Of a DNA stretch of 33,697 nucleotides, positions 7,144 to 14,479 are shown in pieces. A program made the position numbers and the translations under genes. The notes beneath the pieces are model-generated. The model did not search any database. It had not been told where the DNA came from and saw nothing but the letters and a program-made list of their open reading frames with translations. The stretch spans positions 1 to 33,697 of the forward strand of contig JAKPSH010000196.1 of NCBI GenBank assembly GCA_029555385.1, given 5' to 3'. Position 1 is the first letter of the stretch; every line of letters begins with the position of its first letter. Source of the DNA: Pseudomonadota bacterium. GTDB lineage: Bacteria; Bdellovibrionota_C; UBA2361; SZUA-149.

Positions 7144-9528
7144 TTAGTCATCCTGCCATGTGCCGACTAAAACAGAAAACAACCCCGTACTGAAGAAGAA
7201 GAAGGCCCAGGTAAAAAGCGAGGCCATCCAGGCAGACTTGGGCAGCGACACGTTAATGATGCCGATGTCAATAGTCATAACAGTAGAATCAAGGGTGACA
7301 TACGAGAGCATGAACGAAAAAACGAAGACTTGCGCCAGCACAAACACCGTAGCAAAAAACCATCTTCCCTTTTTGCGGAAAGCCAGTCTCCGGCTGACTG
7401 ACGCCACCAGCACGGCCAAGTAACCGCACAACAGCAGCCCAATATACGTTTCCGTAATCGGCTTATAGCCCAGACAAAGCTGTAGAAATTGCCCCAAACT
7501 CTGCCCATCGCCCATCTGTCCTACGGGGATCGTGGCAATAAAATCTTTGAGCGGTAAATTCGCTACATGTGTCTTGACTATCCTCACGACAGGACTAAGC
7601 AGCGCCACATGAATCAGCTCTTCAATAGCGGGGCGTGCGGTCAACGAAAACCAGATGGCTGAATGATCGGTCTGCTGCACTGCGATATAAAAGTTGTAGC
7701 TAACCAGCACGAGAAAAACGACAAAAAGATATGTCACGGCATTAAAGAAGAGATCCAACATATGGGACAGCGCACCAAGAGCAGCACCGACAAAAAGCGC
7801 CGGCAAACTGACCAAGAGCAGAATGACGCAGGAATAAACGACCGCAGGCGCAAGAACCCGGCGTACGGTAAAAGCTGCGGCTTCAACCATATCGGCCCCT
7901 TCGAGCAAGAAGAGCCAAAAACCCTCTGCATCGTAGTTGAACAACTTGGGAAAAACGAGCTTGCCCGCAAGAAACAAGATCACTGTAGTGCAAGCCGCCA
8001 CAAACAAACACGACAACATCCGTACGAATCGCCTTGACTTAAGCGTTGCTGCGGCTGTCTCACGCTCGCCATGCTCCGCCCATTCCGCAGCCTGCCCGGG
8101 GAACAATGTGACTGATACCGGCTGACCGGAGCTGCTCACCGCGGCATATTCACCTGACCCTCCTCGCACTGCCTGAAACCCGCCCGAACCCATTGACGCA
8201 CCAGGCGGAGGGCCGAATGCCTGATGACTGCCCGAACCGCCAACGGGGGGATAGCTTCCACTCCCGGAACCGGGAGGATATGACGGATAGGAACCAGAGC
8301 CGCCTGCCGCATGATACGGCGGGTAAGAGCCAGAACCACTTGCGGGATAGGCGCCGGGCGGGTATGGCGCCGCACCAGGTGGAACCGCAGCGTAATGACC
8401 ACTGGCGGCCGCTTCTGGATTAATAAACACAGTCTGTCCGCCTCCTGCGGCAAACGGCTGACCTGGACTAAGCGTCTCCAGTGCTGCGTCTGATTGCGCG
8501 TTAATGGCGCGCGTAGCCAGCGTGGTGCTTTCCAGCTTCACAAATTCCTGCACGGCCTTATTCGCCTTCTCCCGCACCTGCCGTTCACGTTCGATATTTT
8601 CTGCAAATAACGATCGCATATCCTTGGCTAAATCGGCCGAAGTGAATTCAGGAAACGCCCGGTTTTTGAACACGGTAAGTTCGCGAAGCAGTTCATCGGC
8701 AGTCCGGTAACGTTTTTCCCGATCTTTAGCGAGACAACGGTAAACAATGCGCGCTAGAGCCGGATCTATGCCTCTTTGCAGTCCTTCAAGCGGTGGAATT
8801 TCACATTTGACGATTTTCCCTAAAGTCGCAAAGGTCGTGCTGCTTTCAAACAGAGCATGTTCGGCCAGCAGCTCATAGAACACTGTACCAAGAGCGAAAA
8901 TATCCGACTGCTGGTCTGCCTCCTGGCCGGAAACCTGCTCCGGTGAGAGATAGCCCTCCTTGCCTTTGATTACGCCGGTGCGCGTCAGATCTGCGCTGCG
9001 TGTAGCTTTAGCAATGCCGAAATCGACAATCTTCACATTGCCGTCATAGCTCACCATAACATTTTGCGGGCTTACGTCGCGGTGCACGATGTTCAGAGGC
9101 TCACCCGTGATATCGTCTTTCTTTGAGTGCGCATAGGCCAGCGCTCGAGCCGCTTCGGCAATAATAAAACAGATCACATCGGTTGGCAGATGAATCGCTT
9201 TTTCCTGAGAACGTGCAATCATGTCGTCGACGCTCTTGCCGTCGACGAACTCCATCACGAGGTACAAATATCCGCCATGTTCGCCGTTCGAAAAAACTTG
9301 AACAATGTTCGGATGCTGCAAATTGGCGCTGAGCTGAGTCTCGCGGAGAAACATCAGCTTGAATTCTTCAACTCGCGCACACTCAGGCAGGATTCTCTTG
9401 ACAGCGACGCTCTTCTCGAACCCGCCGACACCGGTCATCAATCCCCGATACACTTCAGCCATACCGCCGGCGGCTAGCTTTTCCAAGAGCAATAGATCGT
9501 CAGTGAACCGCTGCACTTTGAGCGACAC
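7144..9528 (-). CDS. Hanks-type Ser/Thr protein kinase with low-complexity linker and C-terminal membrane domain
   Basis: The 794-residue protein carries a complete kinase domain at about residues 12-290: glycine loop AAGGMAEVYRG, VAVK with Lys44, the alpha-C Glu63, HRDVSPQN with catalytic Asp151 and Asn156, DFG at 169-171 and GYLSPEQ at 193-198. All catalytic residues are present. HRDVSPQN is typical of myxobacterial and related kinases. A linker follows, and residues 376-465 are rich in Gly, Ser, Pro and Tyr with repeated GSGSYPP units. From about residue 500 there are several hydrophobic spans (about six to eight) ending at the C-terminus, a polytopic domain I do not recognise. The kinase would face the cytoplasm. 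GTG at 9528 is preceded by GGGAG at a good distance. The downstream gene at 6083 follows closely. Confidence 0.92.
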   Translation of the reverse strand: MSLKVQRFTDDLLLLEKLAAGGMAEVYRGLMTGVGGFEKSVAVKRILPECARVEEFKLMFLRETQLSANLQHPNIVQVFSNGEHGGYLYLVMEFVDGKSVDDMIARSQEKAIHLPTDVICFIIAEAARALAYAHSKKDDITGEPLNIVHRDVSPQNVMVSYDGNVKIVDFGIAKATRSADLTRTGVIKGKEGYLSPEQVSGQEADQQSDIFALGTVFYELLAEHALFESSTTFATLGKIVKCEIPPLEGLQRGIDPALARIVYRCLAKDREKRYRTADELLRELTVFKNRAFPEFTSADLAKDMRSLFAENIERERQVREKANKAVQEFVKLESTTLATRAINAQSDAALETLSPGQPFAAGGGQTVFINPEAAASGHYAAVPPGAAPYPPGAYPASGSGSYPPYHAAGGSGSYPSYPPGSGSGSYPPVGGSGSHQAFGPPPGASMGSGGFQAVRGGSGEYAAVSSSGQPVSVTLFPGQAAEWAEHGERETAAATLKSRRFVRMLSCLFVAACTTVILFLAGKLVFPKLFNYDAEGFWLFLLEGADMVEAAAFTVRRVLAPAVVYSCVILLLVSLPALFVGAALGALSHMLDLFFNAVTYLFVVFLVLVSYNFYIAVQQTDHSAIWFSLTARPAIEELIHVALLSPVVRIVKTHVANLPLKDFIATIPVGQMGDGQSLGQFLQLCLGYKPITETYIGLLLCGYLAVLVASVSRRLAFRKKGRWFFATVFVLAQVFVFSFMLSYVTLDSTVMTIDIGIINVSLPKSAWMASLFTWAFFFFSTGLFSVLVGTWQDD

Positions 9529-9753
9529 GGGTTTCTCCCTGTTTGACTTTTATGCTCTTTCTGATGCCCCCAAACGAACAGCTGATTCCGGCTAATTAAA
9601 CCCAGCAGTTGCACAACTGATGATATCTGCCTTTCGTCCGCCTAGAATAACCCCCCATTATTACCGGGCCAATAGTTTTCTTAAGTTGAAATAAGAGAAA
9701 CCTGATAAGAAACGCACGCAGTAAAGCAATCCAACAGCCATTCTCGCAACTAT
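9529..9753. other. Intergenic stretch upstream of the kinase gene
   Basis: No gene is supported here. The part next to the kinase start carries its ribosome site and presumably its promoter, but no convincing -35/-10 pair is visible. A 14-base palindrome CAGTTG-CA-CAACTG lies at 9606-9619 and could be an operator or chance. A 78-codon frame on the - strand that runs into the hairpin array was rejected as a gene. Confidence 0.4.
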
Positions 9754-9798
9754 TAGAGCGGATTAACTTCCAGCCACACTGGAAGTTAATCCGCTCTA
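9754..9798. repeat. Perfect 20-bp stem hairpin (TAGAGCGG... element)
   Basis: Positions 9754-9773 pair without mismatch with 9779-9798 around a five-base loop. The arm reads TAGAGCGGATTAACTTCCAG. It is the first of a set of hairpins between the kinase and dapF-family genes. There is no T-run next to it, so it is not a standard terminator. Its TAGAGC end matches the ends of the hairpin at 9898-9980, which suggests one repeat family. Confidence 0.85.
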
Positions 9799-9821
9799 GG
9801 GCGCGCCGGGATGGCGTGCCC
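9799..9821. repeat. Short GC-rich hairpin in the array
   Basis: GGGCGCGCC at 9799-9807 pairs with GGCGTGCCC at 9813-9821 with one G-T pair and a five-base loop. It directly abuts the 20-bp hairpin before it. Its GGCGCGCC core also occurs in the inverted repeat near 2842, which may be chance. Confidence 0.5.
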
Positions 9822-9852
9822 AGAGGCCGCAACGCCGATGCGCTCTCCGAAC

Positions 9853-9888
9853 TGCGCGAAATTGCTCACGGATGAGCAATTTCGCGCA
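9853..9888. repeat. Perfect 16-bp stem hairpin
   Basis: Positions 9853-9868 (TGCGCGAAATTGCTCA) pair perfectly with 9873-9888 around the tetraloop CGGA. It is the third hairpin in the array. There is no adjacent T-run. Confidence 0.85.
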
Positions 9889-9897
9889 CTATAACAG

Positions 9898-9980
9898 CTA
9901 GAGCAGTTTGCACAAAGATTACACGGCTCGCCTCAGGCGAGTCCTTGTTTCTCGCTACATCATAAGTCAAACTGCTCTAG
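9898..9980. repeat. CTAGAGCAGTTTG-bounded palindromic element with inner hairpin
   Basis: CTAGAGCAGTTTG at 9898-9910 is the exact reverse complement of 9968-9980. Between them lies a second hairpin, GGCTCGCC (9925-9932) with GGCGAGTC (9936-9943), with one G-T pair and loop TCA. The element sits 16 bases past the stop codon of the dapF-family gene. It could act as its transcript end, though it lacks a clear T-run. Confidence 0.8.
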
Positions 9981-9996
9981 TCGATTATTTGAAACA

Positions 9997-10845
9997 TCAA
10001 CCGATTTGCCACTCAAGCATCTCATCAACGAAATCTCCGGCACAAACCCGAGTAACTCCGCCGGTCATTAAGATTTCGTAGTTGTCTTTCACGCAAAGCT
10101 TAAGCTTCCCTCCCGGCATATGCACCGTAATATCTTCACCACACAAACCAAGCCGCCGCGCAACCGCAGCAGCAGCACTGCTTGAACTGCCCGAAGCAAG
10201 GGTGTAGCCCGCGCCACGCTCCCAAATTTCAATCTTTATATTGTGCCGATCAATCACTTCAAGAAACTGCACGTTGGTTCGATTAGGGAAGCGCGGTTCA
10301 ACTTCAAGATATGGGCCGAATCGCTTCGCTTCGGACTCCAGCGCTTTGTCCCGCACGATAACACAGTGCGGATTGCCGATAGTTGCCGCAGAAAACTCCA
10401 ACTCGACGCCATCTACGACAATCGTCTCTTGCAGCACTTCCCGTACCGCACCAACGACTGGGATTTTCGTGCTGTCAAAGCTCACCTGGCCCATCTCTAC
10501 AGTCACCTGCCGGCCTTCCGCTTGAACCTGGCATTCTACTTTTCCGCCTTTCGTCAGCACGGAAAACGGCGCTTCCTGCACTTCGTCGCGATCCCAAAGA
10601 TAACGCGCAAAAATACGCAGGCCATTGCCGCTTTTCTCAGCTTCGCTCCCGTCCGGATTAAAAATGCGGAGCGGAAACGCGCCTCCGTTCTCCTGGCCCT
10701 GATAAAGAAGTATTCCATCGGAACCGACGCCGAAGTTTCGATGGCAAATGCGGATAATTTGCTCCGTGCTCAGCCGATCGGCACCAAGCTGCGCTTGCAG
10801 AACGATATAATCGTTGCCCAGTGCATGATACTTATCGAATTTCAT
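9997..10845 (-). CDS. dapF: Diaminopimelate epimerase family protein with Ser at both catalytic Cys positions
   Basis: DapF interconverts LL- and meso-diaminopimelate for lysine and peptidoglycan synthesis. The 282-residue product has the family fold signatures: MKFDKYHALGNDYIV, GVGSDGILL, FNPDGSEAE, TIGNPHCVIV and IWERGAGYTLASG. Canonical enzymes use two cysteines as a thiolate/thiol pair in the motifs (A/M)CGNG and LACGTGACA. Here both are serine, Ser72 (AGC codon) in EKSGNGLR and Ser218 (TCG codon) in TLASGSSSS. The Glu of GAGET is also changed, to Tyr. The frame is intact and the surrounding residues are well conserved, so this is not decay. It may be a serine-type variant subfamily with altered mechanism or substrate. 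It follows mpl by ten bases and closes the aroC-mpl-dapF set. The family call is firm; the epimerase activity is uncertain. Confidence 0.85.
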   Translation of the reverse strand: MKFDKYHALGNDYIVLQAQLGADRLSTEQIIRICHRNFGVGSDGILLYQGQENGGAFPLRIFNPDGSEAEKSGNGLRIFARYLWDRDEVQEAPFSVLTKGGKVECQVQAEGRQVTVEMGQVSFDSTKIPVVGAVREVLQETIVVDGVELEFSAATIGNPHCVIVRDKALESEAKRFGPYLEVEPRFPNRTNVQFLEVIDRHNIKIEIWERGAGYTLASGSSSSAAAAVARRLGLCGEDITVHMPGGKLKLCVKDNYEILMTGGVTRVCAGDFVDEMLEWQIG

Positions 10846-10855
10846 AGCCTCTCCC

Positions 10856-12436
10856 TTACTTCGGAGTATTATTCCTCAGAACTCGTTGCAGCGCCCGCGG
10901 CAGCGTCTGCGCCAGACCGCCAAAGTCGCCGTTGGACATCAAAACGGTCAAGTCACCGCTGCGGATCTCGCGGCAAAGAAAATCCTCTATCTCTTTCACC
11001 GTCCGAAAACAAGCAGCCGTCTTACCGCGGCGCATAATCTGCCGCGTCAACTCCGGGACATCCAACGCGCCAACCTGCCGCGCGGTCCCCTGGTATCCTC
11101 CAGCATCAGCCACCTCGAGGATCACCGCAATATCGCATGCATCAAAACTAACCGGATACTCGTCCTGAAAAAATGCGCGGCGGCTTGTATTTGACCGCGG
11201 CTCAAACACCGCAATCAGCCGCCGTCCTGGATAAGCCTCTTTAATTCCAGCAAGGGTTGTGCGGACCGCCGTTGGGTGGTGTGCAAAATCCTCAATTACC
11301 GCCACCTCGCTTTGATTGAATATTACCTGCTGCCTGCGGCGCACGCCGCGAAATCCGGCGATGCCTTTGCTAATCTTCTCCGGTTCCACACCGAGCCATG
11401 AACAGACCGCCGCGGCAGCAAGAAGATTAAGCGCATTGTGCTCTCCGGTAAGCGGCGTGAAAACATCAAGCGCTTCTCCGCTGAGCAAAAATTCCATCTG
11501 CTGTCCGCAGAGAGCTTGGCCGGGAACTTCCCTGCTCTCCCGGCGGGTAAGCCGGTATTGCGCCTCCGGCGTGAGTCCATAAAGGACGACCGGCGCAACA
11601 ATGCTCGAATCCTGTTTCCACTTCTGAGCAGTTTCCGGCAAACGCCCGCCCTGGTCACAAACTAGCACCAGTCCATCCTGGGGCACGCGCCGGAGGAAAC
11701 TGGTAAACTCTGACTCGATTTCTTCAATCGAGTTATAAATATCCCCATGGTCAAACTCGAGACTTGTAACCACGGCGATATCCGGACGATAGCACTGAAA
11801 CTTAGCGTACTTGGCAAAGAAGGCGCTGTCGTATTCGTCGCCTTCCAGAACAACAACGCGCTGTTCCGGCTTAAGCTCTTGGCTCACCGGACGAACATTT
11901 CCAGAAAGAGAAAGCGGCACGCCGCCGATAAAATAACCCGGCTTGCGCCCCGCAGCATCAAGCACCGTGCTGACTGCGGCGGAGGTTGTCGTCTTGCCGT
12001 GAGTCCCTGAGATGACAACAGAAGTGCGGCATTGCGCCCGGGTGCCGATGAGCAGCGCCGCAAATACTTCGGGCATCGACGCAAAAGGGAGCTTATGTTC
12101 CAGGACATGCTCAACTTCCGGATTTCCCCGGCTTTGCGCGTTGCCAATCACAACAAGCGCCGGGCGCTGTTCAAGATTTTCCGCGCGGTATCCTTCATAA
12201 AGTTTATGAGCGAGACTGCGCACGACATCGCCCATCGGCGGATAAAACGCCTTGTCGCTTCCCGTGACATAAAAGCCAAGCTCACGCAGCAGCACCAAGA
12301 CAGCCGCCGTGCCGCTGCCGCAAATGCCAGATATGTGGATATGCGAACCTTGCTTTAAAGAAGCAGCATAAGCTATCCGCGCCGCACAGTTTTCGTCAGG
12401 TTCGCGTGCGGGAGCAAGCATCTCATCAGCATCCAT
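10856..12436 (-). CDS. mpl: UDP-N-acetylmuramate:L-Ala-gamma-D-Glu-meso-DAP ligase
   Basis: Mpl attaches tripeptide recovered from old peptidoglycan to UDP-MurNAc, a cytoplasmic recycling step. The protein belongs to the Mur ligase superfamily. HISGICGSGTAAV near residue 34, TGSDKAFYPPM near 58 and VVIGNAQSRGNPEV near 95 are of the Mpl form rather than MurC. The ATP loop GTHGKTT is at 144-150, EGDEYDSAF follows, and EDFAHHPTAV and VFEPRSNTS mark the C-terminal domain. The length, 526, is longer than the usual 450-460 because of an N-terminal extension of about 30 residues. I chose the ATG at 12436, which overlaps the aroC stop by 11 bases; an ATG at 12421 is a second candidate. The longer open frame to 12613 lies wholly inside aroC and has non-protein-like composition. 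Confidence 0.92.
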   Translation of the reverse strand: MDADEMLAPAREPDENCAARIAYAASLKQGSHIHISGICGSGTAAVLVLLRELGFYVTGSDKAFYPPMGDVVRSLAHKLYEGYRAENLEQRPALVVIGNAQSRGNPEVEHVLEHKLPFASMPEVFAALLIGTRAQCRTSVVISGTHGKTTTSAAVSTVLDAAGRKPGYFIGGVPLSLSGNVRPVSQELKPEQRVVVLEGDEYDSAFFAKYAKFQCYRPDIAVVTSLEFDHGDIYNSIEEIESEFTSFLRRVPQDGLVLVCDQGGRLPETAQKWKQDSSIVAPVVLYGLTPEAQYRLTRRESREVPGQALCGQQMEFLLSGEALDVFTPLTGEHNALNLLAAAAVCSWLGVEPEKISKGIAGFRGVRRRQQVIFNQSEVAVIEDFAHHPTAVRTTLAGIKEAYPGRRLIAVFEPRSNTSRRAFFQDEYPVSFDACDIAVILEVADAGGYQGTARQVGALDVPELTRQIMRRGKTAACFRTVKEIEDFLCREIRSGDLTVLMSNGDFGGLAQTLPRALQRVLRNNTPK

Positions 12437-13550
12437 CGGTAAGATCTTTTGCCATGCCGTATTGAATAGACTGCGGAGACGAGTAAAAACCGCGCATGCC
12501 CAGCGCGGCCTGATGTTGGAGCAGCACATCAATGAGCACGAGTGCCAACATCGCCTCGCAGACGGGAACCGCACGAATGGCCACGCAAGGGTCATGGCGT
12601 CCTTTGGTTTCAATGCCCGCCGCAGCCAGGTCTCTGTTTAAAGTACGCTGTTCTCTCGCAATTGAAGCCGTGGGCTTGACCACTGCGCGCACGACAATCG
12701 GCGCGCCTGATGACAAACCACCCAAGACACCGCCATGATTATTGGTGTGAAAACCATCGGTGAACATCTCATCGTGCATTGCGCTGCCATGCATCGCCGC
12801 ACTGGAGAAGCCGGCACCGATCTCCACGCCTTTTACCGCAGGGATGGAAAACATCGCGCCGCCAATCAGCGCATCAAGCCGGGCAAACACCGGTTCCCCC
12901 AGTCCGGGCATAACACCGTGCGCCTGAACTTCCACAATACCGCCCACCGAGTCACGCAGCTTCCGCGCAGCCTCAATCTCCCCGCGCATTGCATCCACTT
13001 TTTGGGGATCAACGCAGCGCAGCTCGTTTTGCTCCACTTGATCCCACTGATAGGAGCCGGCACAAACCGCTCCAATCTGCACGACCCCGCCGAGAAATGA
13101 GATTCCCGCGGCCGCCAGCAATTGTTTGGCTACAGCTCCTGCAATAACTCGAGACGCCGTCTCGCGGGCAGATGAGCGCCCGCCGCCCCGGTAATCGCGA
13201 TGCCCGTACTTGGCATAATATGTGAAATCCGCATGTCCGGGGCGGAAGAGATCGCGTATTGACTCATAATCCTTGGAACGGACATCCTGGTTGCGAATGA
13301 GAAACGCAAGCGGCGCACCGGTGGTTTTCCCTTCGAAAATTCCGCTGAGCAGCTCAAATTCGTCGCTTTCTTTGCGCTGTGTCACGAGCGGCGATTGTCC
13401 CGGCCGGCGGCGTTCGAGCTCACGATTAATATGCTCGATGTCCAGTGTAAAATCAGCCGGACACCCATCAATCACCACGCCAATTGCCGGACCATGACTT
13501 TCGCCGAACGTCGCAACACGGAAAAGTGTTCCAAAACTGCTTCCAGTCAT
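12426..13550 (-). CDS. aroC: Chorismate synthase
   Basis: AroC converts EPSP to chorismate using reduced FMN, the last step of the shikimate pathway that feeds the trp genes at the start of the window. The 374-residue protein has all signatures: the N-terminal GTLFRVATFGESHGPAIGVVIDGCP, RRRPGQSPLVTQRKE, FRPGHADFTYYAKYGHRDYRGGGRSSARET, FSIPAVKGVEIG and RHDPCVAIRAVPVCEAM. Length matches the family (about 350-390). The ATG at 13550 precedes the conserved N-terminus directly. It is the first gene of a compact set with mpl and dapF, all on the - strand with overlaps or ten-base gaps. Confidence 0.97.
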   Translation of the reverse strand: MTGSSFGTLFRVATFGESHGPAIGVVIDGCPADFTLDIEHINRELERRRPGQSPLVTQRKESDEFELLSGIFEGKTTGAPLAFLIRNQDVRSKDYESIRDLFRPGHADFTYYAKYGHRDYRGGGRSSARETASRVIAGAVAKQLLAAAGISFLGGVVQIGAVCAGSYQWDQVEQNELRCVDPQKVDAMRGEIEAARKLRDSVGGIVEVQAHGVMPGLGEPVFARLDALIGGAMFSIPAVKGVEIGAGFSSAAMHGSAMHDEMFTDGFHTNNHGGVLGGLSSGAPIVVRAVVKPTASIAREQRTLNRDLAAAGIETKGRHDPCVAIRAVPVCEAMLALVLIDVLLQHQAALGMRGFYSSPQSIQYGMAKDLTDGC

Positions 13551-13643
13551 AGCTGTCTTGCTCCAACGAATAGAACCCGCATTAGCGAGAACTTAGCCTT
13601 GTTTTGCTGATTTCTCCAGCCCGGAAGTGATAACTGGAGGAGT

Positions 13644-14267
13644 TTACTTCGCTGAAGCTTTAACTACAACCTTTCCGCCTTTAACAACGATTTTGTAATG
13701 AAGTTTCTGGACACCATGCTTTTCTTTGAGATCTTTCGCTTTTTTCATCAGTGATTTCTTGAATGCGTCATAGTTCAGCGTAGCAGCCTGCCCGCCGGTC
13801 TTGCGCACGGCTGATTCATAGCTCGAGTACAGCTCCCGAAAAGCCTTCTCCGCCGATCCTTTCTTATTCGCTTGTGCAGCCAAGTCTTGCTCGATTTTCT
13901 CGCGCATTTCCGCCTTGAAAACATCGCGGAAATACTTTCCTTCATCACGCTGCTTGTTCACCCGCTCCCAGTATGTGCTGTAACTTTGGTAGCGCTGCAC
14001 AAGCATACGCAGCCTGAATCGCGTGGCCGAGTTGCGAAAAGGCGCTTTAAGCAGCCGCTTAATGGCTCGTACGACCTCAGCGCGTAATTTATCGGGCGGC
14101 TGGGGTAGAATATCAACGAAATATTGCTCGTAGAGGATTTTGAGGTCCTCGATCTTCGCTTCTAAGCGATCGAGTTCAAGCTCGAGCGCTTTGCGTGAGC
14201 GCTGCGCCTCTTCTCCACTTGTCCGGGCAGACGGACTTTCCTCTTTCTTTCGTTTCGATTCGGTCAT
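13644..14267 (-). CDS. MXAN_5187 C-terminal-family protein, function unknown
   Basis: The product is about 207 residues, highly charged, with a coiled-coil-prone segment (LELELDRLEAKIEDLKILYEQYF) after a disordered N-terminus. It matches my memory of a family named for MXAN_5187 of Myxococcus: LYEQYF, RNSATRFRLRMLVQRYQSYSTYW, KQRDEGKYFRDVF and a C-terminal VVKGGKVVVKA. No catalytic residues or membrane segments are visible, and no function is known to me. Both a GTG at 14273 and an ATG at 14267 are possible starts. Neither has a clear ribosome site. It is divergent from glmU, and the 212-base gap must hold promoters for both. Confidence 0.85.
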   Translation of the reverse strand: MTESKRKKEESPSARTSGEEAQRSRKALELELDRLEAKIEDLKILYEQYFVDILPQPPDKLRAEVVRAIKRLLKAPFRNSATRFRLRMLVQRYQSYSTYWERVNKQRDEGKYFRDVFKAEMREKIEQDLAAQANKKGSAEKAFRELYSSYESAVRKTGGQAATLNYDAFKKSLMKKAKDLKEKHGVQKLHYKIVVKGGKVVVKASAK

Positions 14268-14479
14268 GTTCACACAGCAGACGTAACATTATAATGTATG
14301 ATGTCTTGTTTTTACGTATGTACTCTTTTAGCGAACAGCGCCTGGACAGGGAGTTTTGTTTCTTGATTCGTCAGCTAGTAAATCACTTTCCAACGGGTTT
14401 CTTATGATTTAAGCTTACCAAACCAGCTCCTGTTTTTGACTTTTGCTCTAGTTAATTAATGCTTCACCAGGATTTAAAG

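Noticed and set aside
8214-8344. Short tandem-like DNA repeats in the kinase gene, considered as a repeat array
   Set aside because: They encode the GSGSYPP linker repeats; spacing and variation fit a low-complexity protein segment.
9596-9832. 78-codon frame on the - strand
   Set aside because: It runs through the perfect hairpins at 9754-9821, has no ribosome site and has a composition unlike a protein.
10241-11037. Long + strand frames antisense to the dapF-family gene and mpl
   Set aside because: They are shadows of well-supported - strand genes and have no family features.
12437-12613. N-terminal extension of mpl by 59 residues
   Set aside because: It lies entirely inside aroC in another frame and does not resemble Mur ligases.
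14286-14297. ACATTATAATGT palindrome with TATAAT on both strands, as a divergent promoter
   Set aside because: No acceptable -35 box at the right distance on either strand; the leader for the - strand gene would be very short.
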